Shown here piece by piece: positions 1-4,922 of a stretch of DNA of 8,526 nucleotides. Both the position numbers and the translations under genes were made by a program. Each line of letters begins with the position of its first letter. The first letter of the stretch is position 1. Origin of the DNA: Campylobacter sp. (GTDB lineage: Bacteria > Campylobacterota > Campylobacteria > Campylobacterales > Campylobacteraceae); assembly GCA_021203945.1 (NCBI GenBank), contig JAJQAF010000312.1, forward strand, positions 2,291-10,816, given 5' to 3'. The notes under the pieces are model-generated. The model had not been told where the DNA came from, made no database searches, and worked only from the letters and a program-made list of their open reading frames with translations.

Positions 1-274
1 ATTTTACGTCGCTAACGGCATTTTTTAATCTGCGTTTTTTAGCTTTATCGGTTAGTAAATTTTGAAAAATTCCATCGTTATAAAGCCCGTAATGATAAAG
101 GCTAAAGCCGATAAGCGCTACGCCGGCGGCGATGTGAATACCTTTGCTAAAACGATTTCTCATGCCAAAAGACGTGAGCGTAACCAATCCAAGCGATACT
201 CCCATGCCGACTTTAGCAAAATTTCTTTGCGTTTGCAGATTTAAAAGAGAGCCTTTTACTTTATTATTTGCCAA
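1..274 (-). CDS. Small two-TM membrane protein, last visible gene of the fez-like operon (3' end off window)
   Basis: This reading frame is open from a TTG at 274-272 to the left edge (91 codons visible). The TTG is chosen because an AAAGG Shine-Dalgarno sits 8 nt upstream, inside the last codons of fezB, and a TGA lies just upstream in frame. The next ATG is only at codon 24. The gene overlaps the fezB stop by 11 nt, so translation is probably coupled. The protein has a short polar N-terminus, a hydrophobic segment at about residues 20-38, a short basic turn (RNRFSK), a second hydrophobic segment at about 46-65, and then a Lys/Arg-rich stretch (KAKKRR, 78-83). Two histidines, H47 and H61, lie 14 apart on the second helix, a spacing seen in some haem-binding helical membrane proteins; haem binding here is only a guess. 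I do not recognise the family with certainty. Confidence 0.72.
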   Translation of the reverse strand, partial: MANNKVKGSLLNLQTQRNFAKVGMGVSLGLVTLTSFGMRNRFSKGIHIAAGVALIGFSLYHYGLYNDGIFQNLLTDKAKKRRLKNAVSDVK

Positions 275-2354
275 ATTTAACACCTTTCATTGAGTTTAAT
301 AATAGCCATATCGTCGTGCCGTTGTGAAGCACTGCGGTTGCGATAGGATTTAGCATTCCAAACGTCGCCGCGCCGAGTATGACCGAATTTATTCCAACCG
401 TCGAACGAAAATTCATTTGTATGAGTTTCATCGTATTGTTTGCAAGCTCTTTTGCCAAAGCTACGCTCATAATGTCGTCTTTTAACAGGCTGATGTCCGC
501 CGTCGCCTTTGCTATATCGGCGCCTTTATGCATGCTTATGCCGACGTTCGCTTTTGTTAGACTAGGCGCGTCGTTTATGCCGTCGCCTATAAAGGCAACG
601 TTTTTACCTTCGTTTTTTAGTCGTTCTATGATATGCGCTTTATCGGTCGGAAGACATTCGGCAAACACTTGATCTAATCCGAGCTCTTTAGCTACCTCTT
701 GAGCTTTGCTTTTTATATCGCCGCTTAGCATTACGATCTGTTTTACCCCAAGCTCTCTAAGGCGCAAAATCATATCTTTTGCGTTTTCTCGCATATCATC
801 TTTCATGGCTATGACTCCGACAAGCTCTTTATCGTAGCCGACGTAAAGTAGAGTAAGACCGTTTTTTAGGGATTTAGTTATAATTTCATCGTGCATACTA
901 AAGTCAATCGTTTCGTCGTCTTCTAAGAAATGCCTACTGCCTATTACGACTTCTTTTCCGTTCATTAGCGTTTTTACGCCGTGAGCGACTATAAATTCCA
1001 CTTCATCGTGATGAATATGGCTAAAACCGCGTTTATTCGCCGCTTCGACTATAGCTTCCGCAACAGGATGAAAATAATGCTCCTCCGCACTTGCGGTTAA
1101 ATTTAATATATCCGCCTCGCTAAAACCGTCTTTTAAAGAATGCACTTGAACTACGCTTAGATGACCGCGAGTGAGCGTGCCTGTCTTATCAAAAACAAAG
1201 GTATCGGCGGTGCTTAGAGCCTCTATGGCTTTTGCTCCTTTTATTAAAATTCCGTTTCTACCGGCTTTTGATATGCTTGATTTAAAGGCAACCGGCGTGG
1301 CAAGCTTTAAAGCGCACGAATAATCAGCCTGAAGAACGCTTGCTACGCTATTCATATTTTTGTTTATTAGATATGAAACGCCCGCTAAAGAAAGCGTAAC
1401 GGGAACTAGTTTATCCGCCAACTTCGTCGCCTTCAATCCGATACCCGATTTTTCGTTTAACGAGCTTTGTATATACTCTTTTATGCGTGCCGTAGCCGTC
1501 TCGCTACCTACGTTTTCCGCCCAAATTTTAATACGTCCTTCATCAACTACCGTTCCGCTTATTACGCGATCGCCCCTTGCTTTCGGCACAGGCTCCGCCT
1601 CTCCGGTCATAGAGACTTGATTCACGCTTGCATTACCTTCTACGATATAACCGTCGATACCTATGCTTTCACCGGCTCCGACTACTACTATATCGCCTTT
1701 TTGAACGTTTTGCGTTTTTATCTTACGTAACGTTTTCGTGCCGTCTTTTTCACGTATTTCCACCCAAACTTCTTCAATATTGGGCTTGGCTAACTCTTTG
1801 ATAAGATCGTCGCTTCTATGGGAAGTGCTTTCTTCCATGTATTCCCCGATATTTATCATGAGATTCGTGCTATTTGCGGCAAGATGATCGCCCATCGCAA
1901 GACTTGTTCCTATCGCCATAGCTTCAAGCACTTTCGAGGTTATGCCTTCGTTTTTTAGCTCTTTTACGCCTTCTATTAATGCCGGAGCCGTGCTATAAAG
2001 TCCGATTGCGGTTTTTGTTTTAGTATTTGCAATAAACGGCGTAACGGCAAGAGCCGCACCGGCTTTATAAATATTTGCCTTATCGGGCAGAGAGTTATCT
2101 TTCGGCTTTTTTGGCATGTCTAATTTTGATATGAATTCCAAAATTCTATCAAGCCCGGAGTCAAATTCTATAACGATACTCTTTGCATATTTATTTACGC
2201 GAACGCTTTTTGTGTCTCTATGCTCCGATATGGCGGCTTCAATCGCGCTTACGTCGCTTCTATCGGTAATATTATCGCAAATTAGCCGAATACGCCCGTT
2301 GCTTTGGTGAGCGATTCGCACGCTATTTTTGTGATTCAAGCTCTGCTTTGACAT
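264..2354 (-). CDS. fezB: P1B-type heavy-metal ATPase, ferrosome-type (FezB-like, putative iron transporter)
   Basis: This is a metal-pumping P-type ATPase of 696 aa from the ATG at 2354-2352; a TTG two codons upstream is also in frame (numbering below counts from that TTG). An N-terminal HMA-like domain (about 13-80) lacks CxxC and instead carries a H18/N21/G22/R23/R25 motif. About eight membrane segments follow (97-111, 116-131, 140-158, 160-177, 315-333, 338-358, 648-670, 672-692). The actuator motif TGE is at 252-254, the phosphorylation site DKTGT at D391, the P1B hallmark HP at 431-432 and the hinge GDGINDAP at 592-599. All catalytic motifs are intact. The membrane-4 metal motif, CPC in copper pumps, is Ser-Cys-Ala at 348-350. 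Loss of CxxC and CPC argues against copper, zinc or cadmium and fits the P1B-6 group that includes FezB of ferrosomes, which is thought to load iron into a lipid-bounded compartment. It overlaps the preceding gene by 32 nt. Family assignment is firm; iron as substrate is inferred from motif and context. Confidence 0.9.
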   Translation of the reverse strand: MSKQSLNHKNSVRIAHQSNGRIRLICDNITDRSDVSAIEAAISEHRDTKSVRVNKYAKSIVIEFDSGLDRILEFISKLDMPKKPKDNSLPDKANIYKAGAALAVTPFIANTKTKTAIGLYSTAPALIEGVKELKNEGITSKVLEAMAIGTSLAMGDHLAANSTNLMINIGEYMEESTSHRSDDLIKELAKPNIEEVWVEIREKDGTKTLRKIKTQNVQKGDIVVVGAGESIGIDGYIVEGNASVNQVSMTGEAEPVPKARGDRVISGTVVDEGRIKIWAENVGSETATARIKEYIQSSLNEKSGIGLKATKLADKLVPVTLSLAGVSYLINKNMNSVASVLQADYSCALKLATPVAFKSSISKAGRNGILIKGAKAIEALSTADTFVFDKTGTLTRGHLSVVQVHSLKDGFSEADILNLTASAEEHYFHPVAEAIVEAANKRGFSHIHHDEVEFIVAHGVKTLMNGKEVVIGSRHFLEDDETIDFSMHDEIITKSLKNGLTLLYVGYDKELVGVIAMKDDMRENAKDMILRLRELGVKQIVMLSGDIKSKAQEVAKELGLDQVFAECLPTDKAHIIERLKNEGKNVAFIGDGINDAPSLTKANVGISMHKGADIAKATADISLLKDDIMSVALAKELANNTMKLIQMNFRSTVGINSVILGAATFGMLNPIATAVLHNGTTIWLLLNSMKGVKFGK

Positions 2355-2610
2355 CTTCAAATCGCTCTTTTAGCTCTTCTATACCCGCATTTATAAGCGC
2401 ACCGCCTTTTACGATAGCCTTAAATACGCACTCTTGAGCTTTAGGATTTGTAAGTATGTAAGCGGCTATTCCGCCTATTATCAAGCCCTTTATAAAGCCT
2501 GCGGAATTAAAATTTTCAGGCACGAACGGTAAATTTTCAACCGCATCGTTTATCGCGTTATCAAGCGCACTTGGTGCGTTTGTATTGTCGTTTATGTATG
2601 GATTTTCCAT
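2323..2610 (-). CDS. Small YtxH-like membrane protein, fez-like operon
   Basis: This 95-aa protein begins with a polar Asn/Asp-rich region (1-36). One glycine-rich membrane segment follows (about 39-54, with a GLIIGGIAAY core), then a NPKAQE turn and a long charged amphipathic helix to the end (about 58-95). That layout, a Gly-rich TM followed by a charged coiled helix, is typical of YtxH-type or gas-vesicle-like accessory proteins, but I cannot name the family. Its ATG overlaps the stop of the gene before it in TAATG, and a GGAG Shine-Dalgarno lies 4 nt upstream, so translation is coupled. Its 3' end contains the fezB start. The position directly before the ATPase suggests a structural or membrane-associated role in the same compartment; this is inference. 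Confidence 0.8.
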   Translation of the reverse strand: MENPYINDNTNAPSALDNAINDAVENLPFVPENFNSAGFIKGLIIGGIAAYILTNPKAQECVFKAIVKGGALINAGIEELKERFEDVKAELESQK

Positions 2611-2912
2611 TATTTATTCTCCAAATTTACAAATTTTTCGGCTAGGAGCAGTCCGCCCACACCTAGCGAAATTTTAGCGACTGCGTTTAAATATTCTTTT
2701 TTTGCGATAGAATTTGACGTGCTTATCGCAATAGCCGTTGCAAAGCCGCCGCATATACTAAATTTTAAAATTTTTTTAGCCGTTTGAACTTTGCTTGCGT
2801 TTGTATTAAGGCTTATCGCCGCCGCACTCATTCCGCCTATCAAAGCTCCGCTAATGAAATGATCAAAAGGAAGCCTCGTGGTAGATAATTCAAATACCTT
2901 AGGTTGTTGCAT
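2610..2912 (-). CDS. Small glycine-rich multi-TM membrane protein, fez-like operon
   Basis: A 100-aa protein with three predicted hydrophobic segments: about 18-35 (contains SGALIGGMSAAA), 49-70 (ICGGFATAIAIS) and 76-95 (SLGVGGLLLA). Small residues (Gly, Ala, Ser) dominate the membrane faces, which favours tight helix packing and oligomerisation. The N-terminus is short and soluble, and both connecting loops carry paired lysines. The ATG follows the preceding stop by 10 nt with an AAAGG site in the gap, and the stop overlaps the next ATG. I do not recognise the family. By analogy, small glycine-rich membrane proteins such as MamC/Mms13 coat magnetosomes; a similar coat role is possible here but there is no visible homology to support it. 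Confidence 0.8.
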   Translation of the reverse strand: MQQPKVFELSTTRLPFDHFISGALIGGMSAAAISLNTNASKVQTAKKILKFSICGGFATAIAISTSNSIAKKEYLNAVAKISLGVGGLLLAEKFVNLENK

Positions 2913-2922
2913 CTTTTAACCT

Positions 2923-3234
2923 TTAGGCTAGCTCAGGCGCCAGCGTAACGGGAGCAGGAGCTTTTTTGCTTCTAGGTTTTCTTGTCTTTTTTACCGTTTT
3001 TTGCGTCTCCTCTTGCGTTTTTTTTGCGCCTCGTCCTTTTTTTTGATCTTTTGAACTAACGACGAATTCTTTTACGTCTTTCGTTACGGTTTTACCTTTT
3101 TCGTAAATTTTTTCCGCCGTTTCCTTACCTTTTTCAAGACCGCACGATGCATAGTCTTTAATCTTGTCGCGTCTATTCCAAGCGACGACTGCTAATGAAC
3201 CTACCGCTATACCTGCTAAAAATGGTAATGCCAT
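2923..3234 (-). CDS. Single-TM protein with strongly basic lysine-rich tail, fez-like operon
   Basis: The preferred start is the ATG at 3234-3232, because AAAGGA lies 6 nt upstream; this gives 103 aa. A longer in-frame ATG at 3270 overlaps the preceding stop and would add 12 residues that place a polar leader before the membrane segment. Residues 3-19 form one small-residue-rich TM (LAGIAVGSLAVVAW), followed by an Arg-Arg stop-transfer, a charged amphipathic helix (about 22-59) and a disordered tail. In residues 62-91, 14 of 30 are Lys or Arg; the C-terminus is an Ala/Pro stretch. The Gly-rich TM plus helix resembles YtxH-type proteins. The tail could bind polyphosphate, nucleic acid, acidic lipid or a mineral surface; published ferrosomes are rich in iron and phosphorus, but binding here is inference. 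Two runs of eight A lie in the coding strand of the tail. Confidence 0.78.
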   Translation of the reverse strand: MALPFLAGIAVGSLAVVAWNRRDKIKDYASCGLEKGKETAEKIYEKGKTVTKDVKEFVVSSKDQKKGRGAKKTQEETQKTVKKTRKPRSKKAPAPVTLAPELA

Positions 3235-3262
3235 TTTAAATCCTTTCGTTGATTGTGTCGAA

Positions 3263-3916
3263 TTATTCATCCGTTTTATCCTTTTGTGAAGTTTTTTCTA
3301 TTATTGAAATGCCGAGCGCCCCAAGAGCCAAACCGCTAAAAAATGAAAAATTCGGATTATTCAAAATTTTAGCAAGCTGCGCTTTATCGGCGTTACCGCT
3401 TGCTATGTTTTGCAATCCGTCGCTAATTTCATTAAAGCTTTTTTGATATTGGCTTAAAATATTTTCATATCCGCCTTGGGTAAAATTTTTACTCAAATTT
3501 TCTAAATTTATATCTTTGGGTTGGGTTTTTTTGCCTAAACATACGGCTAAATTTTGTTTTAACGTGCTTATATATTCGTTGTGAGAAGTCGCCCAAAGTC
3601 TGAAAAACAGATCTTTTAGCTCTTCATCGTCTAAATTCAAGGTAAAATTATCATACATTTTATTTAGCTGAATTTCATAATTCAAAGCGCAAATTATCGC
3701 ATCTTCTAAATTATTTGGCGTTAAAAACGCGTTTGGAGTATCCGTTCGGTCTAATTCTAAATTTTTAACTTGAGCGTATTTTCTTATAAGCTCCAACGCA
3801 TTGCTTCTGACGGTTTTTATCTCGTCGAAAATTTTATCGAAACGGCTAATGCTTTCATATAAAGCCTGTGCGTTTTTTTCACTTATATATACCGCATTTA
3901 AAAATTCGTTATGCAC
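3263..3916 (-). CDS. Ferritin-like helical protein with C-terminal membrane anchor, fez-like operon
   Basis: The start is taken as the GTG at 3916-3914, because a full AAAGGAGG Shine-Dalgarno lies 6 nt upstream; the TTG six codons earlier overlaps that site. The 217-aa product starts with four long helices in the ferritin/rubrerythrin style: A about 3-30 (E13, Y20, E21), B 32-50 (E42), C 70-93 (E71, E81) and D 98-123 (H112, E114). The usual ExxH pairs are not clean, so the di-iron site is degenerate or differently built. A linker (124-187) leads to a glycine-rich hydrophobic segment at about 188-206, then a short charged tail, indicating a C-terminal membrane anchor. It overlaps the HMA-like gene by 8 nt. 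The ferritin-like reading rests on helix pattern and context, not on a firm motif match; it could be another helical bundle. Its likely role is iron handling at the organelle membrane. Confidence 0.75.
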   Translation of the reverse strand: MHNEFLNAVYISEKNAQALYESISRFDKIFDEIKTVRSNALELIRKYAQVKNLELDRTDTPNAFLTPNNLEDAIICALNYEIQLNKMYDNFTLNLDDEELKDLFFRLWATSHNEYISTLKQNLAVCLGKKTQPKDINLENLSKNFTQGGYENILSQYQKSFNEISDGLQNIASGNADKAQLAKILNNPNFSFFSGLALGALGISIIEKTSQKDKTDE

Positions 3917-4232
3917 AACTGACCTCCTTTGCAACGGTATTTATTTTTTGTGAGATTTGCTCTAAATTTTGCCCGTTTAACAGATCTTCCCACATATGTT
4001 TCGGAAAAATTTCATGATCGTATTCTATCGTAACCGATCCGATTATTTTATTAAATTTTACGTTTTTTATACCGTTTATTTTGGCTATCGTATCGTCAAG
4101 AGTTCCTAAATTTAAGCTATTTGAAAGCTCTTTTATCTGCGGGCTGACCCGCACCCTAAGTCTTCCGTTCGTATGAGCTATCACGTTAAAATATGAAGCT
4201 ATTTGAACTAGTGTTTGTGCTTGTATATTCAT
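3909..4232 (-). CDS. HMA-like (heavy-metal-associated fold, no CxxC) protein, FezC-like, first gene of fez-like operon
   Basis: The 107-aa product starts at the ATG at 4232-4230, with AGAGG 7 nt upstream; an in-frame TTG at 4274 overlaps the promoter -10 and is rejected. The sequence fits a beta-alpha-beta HMA fold: strand at about 14-29, helix 33-54, strand 57-71. The metal loop carries H20, N22, G23, R24 and R26 in place of CxxC. The same NGR(I/L)R motif and a similar following strand (K-x-V-x-x-N-K ... I-E-x-D) occur in the N-terminal domain of the ATPase in this operon, so the two domains are related. Published fez operons include a small HMA-like protein (FezC, from memory). It may pass iron to the ATPase or act as an interaction module; the lack of cysteines argues against a copper chaperone. 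Confidence 0.83.
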   Translation of the reverse strand: MNIQAQTLVQIASYFNVIAHTNGRLRVRVSPQIKELSNSLNLGTLDDTIAKINGIKNVKFNKIIGSVTIEYDHEIFPKHMWEDLLNGQNLEQISQKINTVAKEVSCA

Positions 4233-4265
4233 TGTATTTCCTCTTTTAAAACGTCTTATTATCCG

Positions 4266-4271
4266 ATTATA
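4266..4271 (-). promoter_or_regulatory. -10 element of the fez-like operon promoter
   Basis: A perfect TATAAT (minus strand) lies about 34 nt upstream of the HMA-like gene start, giving a predicted leader of roughly 27 nt. No good -35 is seen at 17 nt spacing, which is normal for Campylobacter sigma-70 promoters. The region upstream is AT-rich and contains a direct repeat and a Fur-like half-site. Confidence 0.65.
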
Positions 4272-4272
4272 C

Positions 4273-4292
4273 AACTTAAATGTAACTTAAAT
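4273..4292 (-). repeat. Tandem 9-nt direct repeat upstream of the fez-like promoter -10
   Basis: ATTTAAGTT occurs twice on the minus strand (AACTTAAAT at 4273-4281 and 4284-4292 on plus), 11 nt apart, so both copies face the same side of the DNA helix. It lies immediately upstream of the -10, where an activator or repressor would touch RNA polymerase. It may be an operator, or only AT-rich promoter structure. Confidence 0.45.
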
Positions 4293-4303
4293 TTTTCTGT
4301 CTC

Positions 4304-4312
4304 TCATTATCA
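4304..4312 (-). promoter_or_regulatory. Putative Fur-type half-site upstream of the fez-like operon
   Basis: TGATAATGA on the minus strand contains the complete left half (TGATAAT) of the classical Fur box. The right half matches at only 4 of 7 positions. The identical 9-mer occurs in front of the Fur-like regulator gene at 4802-4810, which suggests a shared regulatory protein. Confidence 0.4.
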
Positions 4313-4328
4313 AAATACTAAAAAATAT

Positions 4329-4343
4329 GATAAAGATTTTATC
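4329..4343 (-). terminator. AT-rich palindrome over the stop codon of the Fur-like gene, weak terminator or operator
   Basis: GATAAA-ATC-TTTATC is a perfect 6-3-6 inverted repeat that includes the TAA stop of the regulator gene. On the minus strand it is followed by a six-T run, the layout of an intrinsic terminator, but the stem has only two G:C pairs and would be weak. It also resembles a Fur-type palindrome with two extra central bases. Either role, or partial read-through into the operon, is possible. Confidence 0.35.
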
Positions 4344-4782
4344 TGTTTTTTAATAGGCAATCACCGCAAATTCCATAAAGTATCATAGTGTGCGTGATAA
4401 CTTCAAAATTTTTTTCTTCACAAATTTTATCTTGCCGTCGTTCTATATCGTCATCATGAAATTCTACTACTTTACCGCATTTTTCACAGATCAGATGATC
4501 ATGATGAGATTTTAGGTTAAGCTCGTATTTTTTTATGCCGTCATCGTCGTAGATGTCGCATAAACGGCACTCGTCTAAAAAATTTAAAAGCGCGTATATG
4601 GTCGGAAGCGATATATTTTGCCCGTAAATTTTAGTGAAGTCGGCTTGAATTTCATGTGCGCTAAGATGCTTTTGCGAGCGATATAAAATTGATAAAATTT
4701 TTTCTTTAATGCTTGAATTTTTATGGTTGAATTCACTCATAAAGCTTGATATGCGCTTATAAAATCTATCGAAATTTTCCAT
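4339..4782 (-). CDS. Fur-family metalloregulator, putative regulator of the fez-like operon
   Basis: This 147-aa protein is full length for the Fur family (about 140-160 aa). A winged-helix domain (about 24-88) leads into a dimerisation/metal domain. HHDHLICEKCG at 93-103 gives H93, H94, D95, H96 and C99/C102; the second zinc pair is C139/C142; E87, E107 and H131 match further Fur metal ligands. The C-terminal part closely resembles Campylobacter Fur. The recognition helix is unusual: the almost invariant Tyr-Arg of Fur proteins (VYRTL) is Tyr63-Ala64 here (PTIYALLNFL). An extra CxxC (C72-C75) lies just after it. These points suggest a dedicated paralogue rather than the global Fur. It sits directly upstream of the fez-like operon, with its own promoter region containing a 7-1-7 palindrome, so autoregulation and operon control are likely. 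The ATG at 4782 has only a weak GGA upstream. Confidence 0.9.
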   Translation of the reverse strand: MENFDRFYKRISSFMSEFNHKNSSIKEKILSILYRSQKHLSAHEIQADFTKIYGQNISLPTIYALLNFLDECRLCDIYDDDGIKKYELNLKSHHDHLICEKCGKVVEFHDDDIERRQDKICEEKNFEVITHTMILYGICGDCLLKNR

Positions 4783-4801
4783 CGCGTTCCGTTTAGTAAA
4801 A

Positions 4802-4826
4802 TGATAATGAATGTAAAAATTTTACA
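4802..4826. promoter_or_regulatory. Putative Fur-family operator: TGATAATGA plus perfect 7-1-7 palindrome
   Basis: TGTAAAA-A-TTTTACA at 4812-4826 is a perfect inverted repeat with the 7-1-7 geometry of Fur, PerR and Zur operators. TGATAATGA abuts it at 4802-4810. On the minus strand the palindrome contains TAAAAT (4819-4824), a possible -10 for the Fur-like gene 37 nt from its ATG, so a bound repressor would block transcription. A second -10 candidate, TATAAT at 4867-4872, lies further upstream. Confidence 0.5.
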
Positions 4827-4881
4827 CTTTTAAGGCTTAATACTCGGTAAAATATTAGTAAAGCATATTATAAGGTTGTTT

Positions 4882-4890
4882 TGGTATAGT
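4882..4890 (+). promoter_or_regulatory. Extended -10 promoter of the small acidic protein gene
   Basis: TG-G-TATAGT forms an extended -10. The predicted start of transcription is near 4897, about 26 nt before the ATG at 4923. It is divergent from the Fur-like gene and about 55 nt from the 7-1-7 palindrome, so joint control is possible but not shown. Confidence 0.5.
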
Positions 4891-4922
4891 TTCGCAATTT
4901 TTAATACTAAAAAAGGAATATT

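Noticed and set aside
62..244. 60-aa plus-strand open frame
   Set aside because: It lies opposite the TTG-started two-TM gene, has no Shine-Dalgarno or promoter, and its composition is that of an antisense shadow.
379..2310. Several plus-strand open frames opposite the ATPase gene
   Set aside because: They are complements of the strongly conserved ATPase coding sequence, with no ribosome sites or recognisable domains.
264..2354. Copper- or zinc-exporting P1B ATPase
   Set aside because: There is no N-terminal CxxC and no CPC or SPC motif in membrane helix 4; the neighbours fit an iron-storage locus better.
4233..4274. Longer TTG start of the HMA-like protein
   Set aside because: It overlaps the TATAAT of the operon promoter and lacks a ribosome site, whereas the ATG at 4232 has AGAGG at proper spacing.
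4339..4782. The global ferric uptake regulator Fur
   Set aside because: The recognition helix has Tyr-Ala instead of Tyr-Arg, an extra CxxC is present, and the gene sits in the operon context; a paralogue is more likely, although the rest of the genome is not visible.
4883..4895. Sigma-54 promoter (GG...GC) before the small acidic gene
   Set aside because: The spacing between GG and GC is 9, not 10, and the flanking consensus bases are missing; the extended -10 explains the region better.
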